This document shows, piece after piece, positions 20,253 to 31,600 of a stretch of 64,000 nucleotides of DNA (the stretch's first letter is position 1; every line of letters starts with the position of its first letter). Source of the DNA: Chitinophaga rupis (lineage in GTDB: Bacteria; Bacteroidota; Bacteroidia; Chitinophagales; Chitinophagaceae); assembly GCF_900109685.1 (NCBI RefSeq), contig NZ_FOBB01000015.1, forward strand, positions 1 through 64,000, in the 5' to 3' direction. The notes under the pieces are model-generated. The model ran no database searches and was not told where the DNA came from. It saw only the letters and a program-made list of their open reading frames with translations. Made by a program: the position numbers and the translations under genes.

Positions 20253-23200
20253 ATGGATATTGCAGTTATTGGTATGGCAGGCCGCTTCCCGGAAGCGGGT
20301 GATGTATATGCCTTTTATGAAAATCTGAAGAACGGAAGGGATAGCGTGCGGCCCTATTCCAGGACGCGCTTATTACGTACCACCGTTCCTGTTACAGATG
20401 ATTATGAAATATTTGCTTTCCTGGAAGATATTGACCTGTTTGACCATGCTTTCTTTAACATATCTCGGGGTGAAGCCGAGAATATGGACCCGCACCAGCG
20501 CATTTTACTGGAAGTAGTGCAGGAGCTGCTAGATGACGCAGGCTATGGCGGCGGCATAAAAAATGCAGTGACCGGTGTTTTCCTGGCAGATGTGAACCTG
20601 GACTATAGCCGTCATGCAACTACCTACCATCCTACATTGCCCACCGGTAACCTGAACCCGGTACTAGCAGGCAGGGTAGCCCGCCACTTTGATTTCCGCG
20701 GTCCTGCGGTAATGGTGGATACAGCCTGCTCCTCCTCACTGGTAGCGCTGCACATGGCCTGTAATGCCATTGAGCTGGGCGATACGGATGTAGCGGTAGC
20801 CGGCGGTATTAACTTTAAGCTTTTTCCCACTAACCGGCAGCAGGTAGCTGATATAGGTATTCATGCGCCGGATGGAAAAGCCAAAACTTTTTCCGCCGAT
20901 GCAAACGGCACCGGCAGCGGGGAAGCTGCAGCATGCGTGTTGTTGAAACCATTACAAAAAGCGCTGGCAGATGGCGATATTATTCACGCCGTTATAAAAG
21001 GCAGCGCACTTAACCAGGATGCAGCGTTGGCCGGCAGCTTGTCGGCTCCCAGCAGCACAGCGCAGGCAGCCGTAATATGTAAGGCATGGAAAAAAGCAGG
21101 TATTGATCCGCTAACCGTTACTTTCATTGAAACACATGGTACCGGTACAAAACTGGGCGATCCTATTGAAGTGCAGGGTATTGATATGGCCTTCCGGCAG
21201 TTTACCGCTAAAAAGCAGCATTGCGCCATTGCTTCCGTAAAAACAAATGTAGGCCATACCAACAGCGCTGCCGGTATCACGGCCTTTATTAAAGCCGTAT
21301 TATCTCTTAAATACAGCCAGCTATTCCCTTCCCTTCATTTCAGGGAACCTAACCCGCTGATTGATTTTGCGAACAGCGCAGCGTATGTGAATGACCGTCT
21401 GCAACCCTGGTTAACGGAAGGGGTAAAAAGGGCAGGGGTTAGCGCATTTGGCATATCAGGCACCAACTGCCATGCGGTGCTGGAAGAAGCGCCTGCCCGT
21501 ACGGCTGCTGTACAGGAGCCGGTTACGCGCACCTTGTTATGGACGTTCAGCGGCAAAACCGCGGCCGCACTACGCCGCAATATTATAGCCTTTACAGAAG
21601 CGCTGCCTGCATTACCCGCACAATCGGCAGCAGATGCAGCCTATACTTTATATACCGGCAGGGGCCATCACGAATACCGCTGTGCCCTGCTGGCAGCCGA
21701 TTACGAAGCGCTGCTGCCACAGCTGGATGAAGTGCTGCAGGCAGCTGAACCGGCACCGCTTAAAAATCCTTACCAGCTGGTATTGCTTTTTTCCGGCGAT
21801 AGCATACCGGATGCATACCTGATGGCTACTTTATCTGCCAGGTATCCCGTGTTTGGAAATGCGGTGGCCGCATGCAGGCACTACCAGCACCGTGAAAATA
21901 TTCAGAGCAGCTTCCTGTTGTTTAGCTTTCAATATGCTTTTTACCAGCTGCTGAAAGCTGCCGGTATTAACAGCAGCCTGTTGATCGGGAATGGCGTAGG
22001 CGAAGTGGTAACAGCTGTTATCAGCGGCAAGATTACCCTGGAAGAAGGCGTGAAAAGATCTTTTGCCCATGAAACAGTGTACGGGCTAACGCCGGATGCA
22101 GGGAACCTGCAGCTGTTATTCAAAAAGCTGGATGGCAGGCAGGTATTGTTTGCAGAGATAGGCGGCAGGGGCAATATCACCGAAGCCCTGCGCACGCTGG
22201 CTGCACCCGGCCATGAGATCATAACACTGGGGCAGGATAACGGTAACGCATGGTTGTCTTACGCCCGTGTTTTATACCTGAAAGGGCATATGCCTGCATG
22301 GGAATACCTGGATACTGCGCCCTGTCACAGGATCACATTACCGGCTTACCGTTTTGAGCAGCAGCCCTGCTGGATCAGGGAAAATGAGCAGGCAGATCCT
22401 GCTGCCTGTTTGTATGCGCGGCAGTGGCAGCCATTTGAGCCGCTGAGCGCTTCAACATTTTCTGCGGAAGGGCCTTTTCTGCTGATCACAGACAATGGCA
22501 GCTGGGGCAAACGTATGGTACGCATACTGGACACGCAACATATCGAATATATAATAGTGAGTAATGGTGAGTGGTTCCGCAAAACAGGCGAGCATAGCTA
22601 CCAGCTGCGCCTAAACGAAGAAGACGATTACAGGCAGCTGGCAATGGAGCTTATGACCGGCGGTCGGCCGCTCAGGGGCATTATACATATGACCGCATGC
22701 GGTGTAACCGCCGCTGATGCAGCTGGGGTAGCAGATGCTGCCCTGCAGCCTCATATATCACTCCTGCGCGGGTTCCACACATTACTGCAGCGCAACCCCT
22801 GCAGCTACCTTGTTTTTACCAATGGCGCTGTGGAGGTGAATAATACAATGCCGCCTGCAAATCCCTTGCTGGCAGCAGTTTTTGGTTTGATGGCCACCAT
22901 GCCGGAAGAATATCCTTTGCTGCATTTGAACTGCGTGGATACCGATCAGGCAACCATGGATGAATACCCCGCGCAGATCATTCGTACACTAAAGGAACCT
23001 GCCGGAAAGGTCTTTATGGCATGGAGGAATGGCGTGGCTTTTACACCGGCCGTAGTGCCGGTAAAAGTTGATGAGGCCACGCCTGCAGCCGCATTAAAAA
23101 CAGGCGGTATCTACCTGGTGGCCGGTGATGCCGGTTTACAGTCAATAGAACTATGCCGGATGCTGCAATCCATAAAAGGGAAGATCATTCTGCTGCACCG

Positions 23201-25637
23201 CCAGCCGCTGCCACCGCAGGATGAATGGAAGGCAGCCGGGCTGCATCCAGGTCACCCTGCTTACAAAGCAGTAAAGAACCTGAAAGAGTTAACAGCGCAG
23301 GGTGCAGATATTACCTGCATGCATTGGACTAACAGCACCGGTTACACGCTTCAGGCACTGCTGGATATTATTACGGAGAAATACGGCCGGCCGGATACCG
23401 CTTTTGTATTGCCGCCGGTTTTCCCGGAAATGCTGTTAGCGCATTATGCGCCTGGCGCTTTCGGCCTGGCCTTCGCAAATGCGGTGCACGATATGCAGCT
23501 GTTGCTGGGAGCATTAAAAGGAAATGCCCCGCAGGTAGTGCTGTTCTCCGGTTACAGCGCGGTTATTGGTATGGCCGGGCAGGCCGCTACCGCAGCTTTT
23601 CACGCCAGCCTGGATGCGCTTTATGATCATGACGCAAATTTCATACATATCAGGTGGCCGGAATGGCGGCAAACCCTTGGCGGTATAAATGCCTGGCCTG
23701 CAAGTGCACAAACGCCTGCCTCATTACAGATCACAGCTGCCGAAGCGATGGCTATACTGGCTTTTATACTGCAGTATCCCCGGCCGCAGGTAATGGTTTC
23801 TGCAACAGATCCTGCTGCCGCAGCTGAGCATCCCTACTTCACGGTTGGTATAAGCGCCACGGAGCAGGTTATTACTACAGCTGTTCCCGCAGCAGCTTCT
23901 TCCGTTCCTGCGTCAGGCGCTTTTGAAAGGGAAGGCTGGTCAGCCACACAGCTTACACTGGGCGCAATCTGGTATGAAGTATTAAAAACTGCCACGCTGG
24001 AGCTGGATGATGATTTCTTTGACCTGGGCGGCCATTCACTGAGCGCCACCCGCGTGCTTAACCAGGTGGAGCAGCAGCTGCAGGTGAAAATGGAGTTTGA
24101 TGATATGCTGGATAATGGTACGCTCCGGGAAATGGCGGATTACATTGATGCGCATCGCACCGCGCCCGTGCCGACAGCGCCGGTGGCCGCCACCTCCATA
24201 GGGCCTGCACCGCAAATGGAATATTATCCCCTGTCGCATGCGCAGGCGCGGATGTGGGTGCTGGAGCAGATAGAGAAGGATTTTACAGCCTATAATATGT
24301 CCGCTGTATATGACCTGGACGGTGTGCTGGATCCTGCTGCCGTTGCAGCGGCATTTGGCAGCCTGGTGAGCCGGCATGAGATACTGCGTACAACCTTCCC
24401 CGTTATAAACGGTAAACCCGTGCAGCGGGTGCATAGCGCTGCTGCTTCACAGTTTGCCGTACAAATGGAAAATATCCTGTCCCTGGCGGAAAAGGAAAAA
24501 CATATACGCCAGCGCTTGTTGAAAGATACACAAACCCCCTTTGACCTGGAGAATGGCCCACTGATCAGGGTTACCCTGATGCAGGTATCATTAGACCGCT
24601 GGACGCTTTTCCTGACCGTGCATCATATGCTGGCAGACGGCGCCTCACTACAGATCCTGCTGCAGGAGTTTCAGTATTTCTATCAATGCAGCGCACAACA
24701 GGTTACACCGGCCCTGGAACCGCTGCACCTGCAATACAAGGATTTTGCATGGTGGCAGCAAACGCAGCTGGATAAAGGCGGTATGGAAGCGCACCGCAGC
24801 TATTGGATGCAGCAGTTTGCCGCGGGCCGGCCTTTGCTGCAAATACCCGGCAGCCATGAGCGCCCTGCTTACAGAACTTATACAGCAGCGCGTTTACCTC
24901 AGTATATCGACAGCCGGATCATGGCCTTCCTGAAAGTTTTATCCGGTGAGGCAGATGCTACCCTTTATATGACCATGCTGGCCGCTGTGAAATTTGTTTT
25001 AGGATATTATGGCAAAACAACCGCGGTTATAATAGGTACGCCGGTTTCCGGCAGGGAGCATGCAGTGCTGGAAAACCAGGTAGGCCTTTACCTCAACACC
25101 ATTCCGGTATTATCCCGCTTTCAGCCGGAAATGTCTTTTACCGCCTGGCTGCTTCAGGTAAGGGAAAATGTACTACAGGCATTCAGGCACCAGGCATATC
25201 CTTTTGATATGCTGGTAAATGACCTGAAGCTGCCGCATGATCCCGCACGCAATACCCTGTTCGATGCAGGTTTCACCTATAACAACTTCAGTATGGCAGC
25301 GGAAGCGGATGCAGCTGCTGCACCGGAGCATAACCTCAAAGTGAGCAGCAGAGCGCAGGGCTTTCCTACGGTGAAGGCCGACCTCTGGTTCCATATCGGC
25401 GAAGGCGAGGCTGGCCTCAGCATTCAGCTGGATTACAACATTGCGTTGTTTGACAGCCCGCTGATGGAAAAGCTGCTCGAAGACTACAGCTATATTCTGC
25501 AAACAATCGCAACATCCCCGGCTTCCACGTTAAATGAGCTAAGCGGTTTGCTGGACGCGCGCCACCGCCAGTCTGCACAGCAAAAGCAGCAGGAGGCCCG
25601 CAACCGCAACAGCGAATTATTCAATAAGATCAAATGA
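20253..25637 (+). CDS. hybrid PKS/NRPS: KS - AT(dead) - KR(dead) - T - C
   Basis: 1794 residues. The ketosynthase (1-425) has the complete Cys-His-His triad: Cys159 in DTACSSS, His295 in HGTGT, His335 in NVGHT. The next ~280 residues are a shortened acyltransferase remnant in which the GHSxGE nucleophile motif reads GNGVGE (Gly581 for Ser). A ketoreductase-like region follows with a broken nucleotide motif (AGDAGLQS near 957). Its catalytic Ser, Tyr and Asn positions are Gly1100, Thr1113 and His1117, so it should be inactive. Then come a carrier (GGHSLSA, Ser1262) and an intact condensation domain (HHMLADGAS from His1457). The module could extend the chain only if malonyl is loaded in trans, and would leave a beta-keto group unless reduced elsewhere. 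No separate AT or KR is encoded in the window. Confidence 0.93.
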   Translation: MDIAVIGMAGRFPEAGDVYAFYENLKNGRDSVRPYSRTRLLRTTVPVTDDYEIFAFLEDIDLFDHAFFNISRGEAENMDPHQRILLEVVQELLDDAGYGGGIKNAVTGVFLADVNLDYSRHATTYHPTLPTGNLNPVLAGRVARHFDFRGPAVMVDTACSSSLVALHMACNAIELGDTDVAVAGGINFKLFPTNRQQVADIGIHAPDGKAKTFSADANGTGSGEAAACVLLKPLQKALADGDIIHAVIKGSALNQDAALAGSLSAPSSTAQAAVICKAWKKAGIDPLTVTFIETHGTGTKLGDPIEVQGIDMAFRQFTAKKQHCAIASVKTNVGHTNSAAGITAFIKAVLSLKYSQLFPSLHFREPNPLIDFANSAAYVNDRLQPWLTEGVKRAGVSAFGISGTNCHAVLEEAPARTAAVQEPVTRTLLWTFSGKTAAALRRNIIAFTEALPALPAQSAADAAYTLYTGRGHHEYRCALLAADYEALLPQLDEVLQAAEPAPLKNPYQLVLLFSGDSIPDAYLMATLSARYPVFGNAVAACRHYQHRENIQSSFLLFSFQYAFYQLLKAAGINSSLLIGNGVGEVVTAVISGKITLEEGVKRSFAHETVYGLTPDAGNLQLLFKKLDGRQVLFAEIGGRGNITEALRTLAAPGHEIITLGQDNGNAWLSYARVLYLKGHMPAWEYLDTAPCHRITLPAYRFEQQPCWIRENEQADPAACLYARQWQPFEPLSASTFSAEGPFLLITDNGSWGKRMVRILDTQHIEYIIVSNGEWFRKTGEHSYQLRLNEEDDYRQLAMELMTGGRPLRGIIHMTACGVTAADAAGVADAALQPHISLLRGFHTLLQRNPCSYLVFTNGAVEVNNTMPPANPLLAAVFGLMATMPEEYPLLHLNCVDTDQATMDEYPAQIIRTLKEPAGKVFMAWRNGVAFTPAVVPVKVDEATPAAALKTGGIYLVAGDAGLQSIELCRMLQSIKGKIILLHRQPLPPQDEWKAAGLHPGHPAYKAVKNLKELTAQGADITCMHWTNSTGYTLQALLDIITEKYGRPDTAFVLPPVFPEMLLAHYAPGAFGLAFANAVHDMQLLLGALKGNAPQVVLFSGYSAVIGMAGQAATAAFHASLDALYDHDANFIHIRWPEWRQTLGGINAWPASAQTPASLQITAAEAMAILAFILQYPRPQVMVSATDPAAAAEHPYFTVGISATEQVITTAVPAAASSVPASGAFEREGWSATQLTLGAIWYEVLKTATLELDDDFFDLGGHSLSATRVLNQVEQQLQVKMEFDDMLDNGTLREMADYIDAHRTAPVPTAPVAATSIGPAPQMEYYPLSHAQARMWVLEQIEKDFTAYNMSAVYDLDGVLDPAAVAAAFGSLVSRHEILRTTFPVINGKPVQRVHSAAASQFAVQMENILSLAEKEKHIRQRLLKDTQTPFDLENGPLIRVTLMQVSLDRWTLFLTVHHMLADGASLQILLQEFQYFYQCSAQQVTPALEPLHLQYKDFAWWQQTQLDKGGMEAHRSYWMQQFAAGRPLLQIPGSHERPAYRTYTAARLPQYIDSRIMAFLKVLSGEADATLYMTMLAAVKFVLGYYGKTTAVIIGTPVSGREHAVLENQVGLYLNTIPVLSRFQPEMSFTAWLLQVRENVLQAFRHQAYPFDMLVNDLKLPHDPARNTLFDAGFTYNNFSMAAEADAAAAPEHNLKVSSRAQGFPTVKADLWFHIGEGEAGLSIQLDYNIALFDSPLMEKLLEDYSYILQTIATSPASTLNELSGLLDARHRQSAQQKQQEARNRNSELFNKIK

Positions 25638-25682
25638 TCATTTCCTCAACTGATTGATCCATCTGTTAAACCTTTAGTGACC

Positions 25683-28600
25683 ATGCAAATTGAACGTAAC
25701 ACCCTGTCATTCCAGCAACAAAGATTCCGGCAATTACAACAGCAGGGCATCCGCCTTTTTAGTTATGCGGCGGTGAAAATAAACGGCTCCTGCACAGCGC
25801 AGCAGCTGGAAGCAGCCCTGGAAACCTTGCTGGCAGGTTATAACCGGATGGATACTATTCCCACACTCGTCATAGAACAATTACCACCCGGGGACACAGC
25901 CGGTTTTATAAACACAGTGTCAACGGGCGCCCCGGGTAAGGTAGTGCTGCGCACAAGCCGCATAGATGAAAATACTTTGCTGGCAGGCATTACATTTCCT
26001 GCTGAACTGGCAGACCGCAGCACGTTATTTAACTTATTACAGCAGCTTTTTGATGATTGTAGCGGTCAGCAGGTAACAGCGGCGCCAATGTCTTATGATC
26101 AATACATCAGCTGGCAGCAGCAGGTGATGGAAAATGCAGATCCTGCGGCCGCAGCTTTCTGGAATGCGCCTGAGAATAAACCCCGCCCGGAGCTGACTGT
26201 TTCACTGGAAAGTGATCCTGTTGCGGTTTCGGGCAATTATAATACGGTTTCATCCGGCATAAATGCTGCTTTATATAATGCAGTAAAAGAATATGCACAC
26301 CGCCATAAGCTACTGGTGCAGGATGTATGGTTTGCAGCCTATACCTGGTTATTGTCCGCCTGTTCTGGTGCTGATACTATTACTACCGGTTATATACAAC
26401 ACGAAAGGATATACGAACAGCTAAAGGCTGTGAATGGCCCGTTGGCGAAAGTATTGCCGGTTGGCCTGGCTGTATTGCCGGGCGCCGGCTTCGCTGCATT
26501 GTCGGAGGCGGCAGGTACTGCTATCAGCAATGTTATTGGCTGGGAAGATTATTACAATGCTCCGTTGAGCGATACGCCGTTATTCCCATATGCTTTTGAA
26601 TATGTGCAGGAACAGAGTACCGTTTACAGGAACGCGCGGCTGCAGGTATCGCTGCTTGGCCTGGATGCGCCTGCAGACTGCCATCGTCTGCGTTTAACCG
26701 TTGCTGATGGTGAAAATGCAGGCAGGCTGCTTTGGCATTTTGATACTGCCTGCTGGAATGCTGCTAACGTATCCATCTTCAGCGGTCATTTAACCGCCTT
26801 GCTGGAAAACATACTGCTGCATAACAATGAGGCCCCGCTCAGCCCTGCCTGCATACCGGTAACGCCGCCCCTGACTATGCCGGAAGTAATGCCGGTGAAA
26901 GCCGCTTCTGTGGTTGAAATGATTGCTGCACAAGCTGCATTGCAGCCGGAGCATACGGCCATTGTTTTTAATGATATAAGATTAACTTACCAGGAGCTGA
27001 ACCGGCAGGCAGATCTGCTGGCCCGGAAGCTGCAGGCAGACTGTCATATACAGAAAGGCGATATAGTTGCTTTGTTATGCGCACCTTCTGAAAAAATGGT
27101 GATAGCCATGCTGGCCATTATGAAGGCCGGCGCGGCTTACCTGCCTATTGCACCTGAGTTTCCGGCTGCACGTATCCGCCATATGCTGCAGGAGGCTGCA
27201 GTACCATTATTAATAACGGAAAGCACCTGGTTATTTACTGTACAGGAGTATTACAGCGGCCGCCTGTTTGCGCTGGATATTGAAATGCCGGTAACGGACG
27301 ATGCAGGCAGCCTGCCGGAGCTTGTTGGCGGTGAAGCGGATATTGCCTATGTTATTTATACCTCCGGTTCTACCGGCCTGCCCAAAGGTGTAATGGTGAA
27401 ACATAGCTCACTGGCTAATTACCTGCAATGGCTGATAACAGCAGGCAGTATTAACGCAAACGATAGTACGTTGCTGGCTGCATCTGCAGCATTTGACCTG
27501 GGATATACCAGCCTGTGGGGGGCGCTGGCAGCAGGCGCAAAATTATGCATACCCGGCACCACGGATATTTTTGATCCTGCTGCTGTAATAACGCAGCTGC
27601 AACAGGAGCAGGTGAGCTTTCTAAAGCTTACACCTACACATTTCAGTATGCTGATGTATGATGCGGCGTTCCTGGCAGGTGCTGCCCGGCAGCTGCGTCT
27701 TATCATCCTGGGAGGAGAAGCTATTCGCCCTGCTGAATTACAAACCTTTTTACAACATTATCCCGAAGCAACCATATTTAACCATTACGGCCCTACGGAA
27801 ACAACCATTGGTACCGTTTTTCACCGGGTTACAAGCGCAAACATCCGGCAGTTTGCCGCCCGGCCGGTGATTGGGAAAGGCATTACCAACAGCCGGATCT
27901 ATGTGCTGGATGAAGATGGTGCACCGCTGCCGGTTGGCATGGCCGGTGAATTGTGTATAGGCGGCCCGGGACTGGCCGCGGGCTACCTGCACCAGCCGGA
28001 GCTTACCGCACAGAAGTTTATTGCAGATCCGTTTATGCCGGGTGAGCGCTTATACCGCACGGGTGACCTGGCCCGCCGCCTGCCTGATGATACGTTTATG
28101 TTCCTGGGCAGAAAAGATCAGCAGTTGAAGATCCGTGGTTACCGCATTGAACCCGGTGAGATAGAAGCAGCCCTGATGGGGTATCCCGGCATAAAAGCAG
28201 CTGCCGTTAACGGCTGCCGGCTGCAGGGGAGCATTACACTGGCCGCTTACCTGGTGGCTGAGCAGCCTTATGATACAGCGCAGCTGACGGCGTTCCTCGC
28301 AAACCATCTTCCGGCATGGATGATACCTGCATACTTTATAAACCTGCCCGCGCTTCCGCGTATGGCCAACGGAAAGCTTGACCGGCAGGCCCTGCCCGTG
28401 CCTGAGCTATATACCAGGTCCGCTAAAGTACCCTACGCAGCACCGCGTACAGAAACAGAAAAGCAGCTGGTTAAAATATGGGAAGAGGTGCTGGAAAGGG
28501 AGCAGGTAGGTATTAACGATAACTTTTTTGACCTGGGCGGGCATTCATTGAAAGCCGTGCAGGTAGTATCGCGCGTGCATCATGACCTGGATGTGAAAAT

Positions 28601-31600
28601 GGAGCTGCGTTTTATCTTTGACCAGCCCACCATAGCCGCACAGGCTGTTTTTGTTGACGGTGCGCAGAAAGATGAATACAGCGATATAGTACCGGTTCAG
28701 GAAGCGCCTTATTATGCCGTGTCGCACGCGCAGCAGCGCCTGTGGATGCAGGACCAGGTATCAAAACAGCAAACTGCCTATAACCGTTTAAGCGCGCAGG
28801 TGCTGGACAGCGGTCTGCAGCCCGCTGCTTTTATAAAAGCTTTCCAGGCGCTGGTAGCCCGGCATGAAATATTAAGAACTACTTTTTTACTGGCAGGCGG
28901 TGAACTATACCAGCAGGTGCACCCTGTTGCAAATATGCAGGATGCCTTTTTTGAAGATCTTACCGCTACGCCGCTGGAAGATGCCGCCATCCGCAAGATA
29001 ACGGATCAGGAAGCAGGGTATGTATTTGATATGGAAAAGGGCCCGCTGCTGCGTATGAAACTGCTGCGCACTGTTACCGGCCAGTATATTTTCCTGTTAC
29101 ACATCCATCACATTATATCTGACGGCTGGACCATGGAGGTGCTGGTGAACGAAGTAATGGAGCTGTATGATGCCTTTGCTGCCAACCGCCCGCCGGTATT
29201 AGCCCCGCTGAGGATCCAGTATAAAGATTATGCCGCCTGGCATAATAACCAGCTAACAGGCGCAAGGCTGGAGCGGCACCGCACTTTCTGGCATGCGCAG
29301 TTTGCAGATGGCATTCCTGTGCTGGAGCTGGCCACAGACTATCCGCGCCCCGCAATAAAAACCTATAATGGCGCCAACTGCGGCTGGTTCATTGATAAAG
29401 CCACCATGGCCGCGCTGCAGGAGCTTAACCGCCGGCATGGCGCCAGCCTGTTTATGTCGCTGATTGCAGCGCTGAATGTGTTGTTATACCGTTATACCGG
29501 GCAGGATGATATTGTGATCGGCACACCGGTGGCTGGGCGCGACCATAAAGACCTGGAAAACCAGATCGGCTTTTATGTGAACACGCTGGCGCTGCGTACC
29601 CGCTTTAATGGTTCGGATAATTTTCAATCCTTACTGGAACAGGTTAAGCAGCATGTGCTGGATGCATATGAACACCAGATCTATCCTTACGATATGCTGG
29701 TGGATGAGCTGGTGCAGGAACGTGACCGTAGCCGTACGCCGCTGTTTGATGTGAACCTGGTGTTATATAACACCCGTGAGGTGGTGACCGGCCCCAAAGG
29801 CATGAACACTGACCTGGATAACGCGGTGATCGGAAACTATGATACTGCGGCTGGCATAAGCCGGTATGATCTGCTGTTCCATTGCGCAGAAACGCAGGAA
29901 GGCCTTTCCATCAACCTGGAATATAATACAGACCTTTTCAGCGCGGCGCGCATGGCCCGCATGCTGCAGCATTTTGGTGCATTAATAACCGCGATGGCTG
30001 CCATGCCGCAGGCGCCGGTATCCAGCCTGGATTATTTAAGCGCTGCTGAAAAACAATGGCTGTTACAGGATGTAAACAGCACTGCAGCTCCCTCATTCAC
30101 CGGTCATTTGCTGCATGAGCTGATAGCCGCGCAGTTTGAGCAAAATGCGGCACTACCCGCAGTAACTACAGATAGTGAACATTATACTTATGCCGCCCTG
30201 CAGGAAGCTGCCGGCAAGCTGGCATTTTTCCTGCACCGCCAGCATGAAGGCCGGCCCTTTACAGCGGCGCTGCTGCTGGATAATTCATGGCATACCATAG
30301 TGGCCATGCTGGGCATACTGAAGGCTGGCGGCGCTTTTCTGCCTATGGATACAGCGTCCCCTTTAAGCAGGCTGCGGTATATTATTACAGATTCTAACGC
30401 CCATACGCTTATTACGGTTAAAAAATACATTACGGCAGCTAACAAGCTGCAATGGTCGTGCCCTGGCCTGAACAGTTTTATTTGTATGGACAGCAGCACG
30501 GTGCTGGAGGAAAAGGAAGCGCTGAATGAGCTAATGAAAGAAGAGCTGTGGGATTATGTAGGCGCCGGTGCAACAGATGATATTGAAGGCGGTGGCTGGG
30601 CTTCCAGCTACACCGGTGAAAAGCTGAGCAGGCAGGAGATGGATGAATATGCGGATAATGTGCTGCACAAAGTAAGCCCCTTGCTGAATAAAACCAGCCG
30701 GGTGCTTGAAATAGGATGCGCGTCCGGTATCACGATGTTCCGGGTGGCGCCGCTGGTAGCACATTATTGCGGAGTAGACCTTTCCGCCCGCATCCTGGAA
30801 CATACCCGCCGTACCGCAGCGGAAAAAGGCTTTAACAACATCAGCCTGCATCACCTGGCGGCGCATGAGATTACGCAGGTAACAGAAGCGTCTTTTGACC
30901 TGGTTATTATTAACAGTGTGATCCAGAGCTTTAACGGTTTTAACTACCTGCGCGATGTGCTGCGGAAAGCCATTACGCTGCTGAAGCCCAATGGACACAT
31001 CTTCATTGGCGATATACAGGACGAAGAGCTGAGAGATGCGCTGGAAGAAAGCCTGCAGGCCTTTAGCAGGGAGAATGCCGGGAAAGGTTACCGCACTAAA
31101 ACAGACTGGTCGAATGAGCTGTTTGTACCCAGGGCTTTCTGGAATAACCTGCCTTTTGAGCTGGAAGCTGTTACCGCCGTACATTGCGGGCGTAAGAAAG
31201 GAACTATTGAAAATGAGCTGCTGCGCTTCCGTTATGATGCCCTGCTCACGGTGGATAAGACCGCTGCCGCAGCACCGGCAGCCGGCCGGCGGCAAAAACA
31301 GCAGTGGGGCGCGGATGCGCTGGAGCTTTTACCGGTAAATGATTTCCGGGCAAACATTACACCACAGCATCCGGCATATATCATTTATACTTCCGGTTCC
31401 ACGGGTAATCCCAAAGGCGTTTGCATTGCGCATAACAGCATTTCCAATTATGTACTATGGGCAAGCCGGGCCTATTTTCCCGGCAACACCGGCGGTAATA
31501 TGGCCTTATTTACCTCTACTGCTTTTGACCTTACGCTTACCAGCATCTTTTGCCCGCTGTATAATGGAAAACAGATCTACATCTGCCGGCAGCCGGAGGT

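Noticed and set aside
30531..31295. 254-codon open frame on the minus strand
   Set aside because: It lies entirely antisense to the methyltransferase insert of the NRPS gene at 25683, has no recognisable domain, and is explained by codon bias of the real gene. The many other antisense frames across 1-59 kb were rejected for the same reason.
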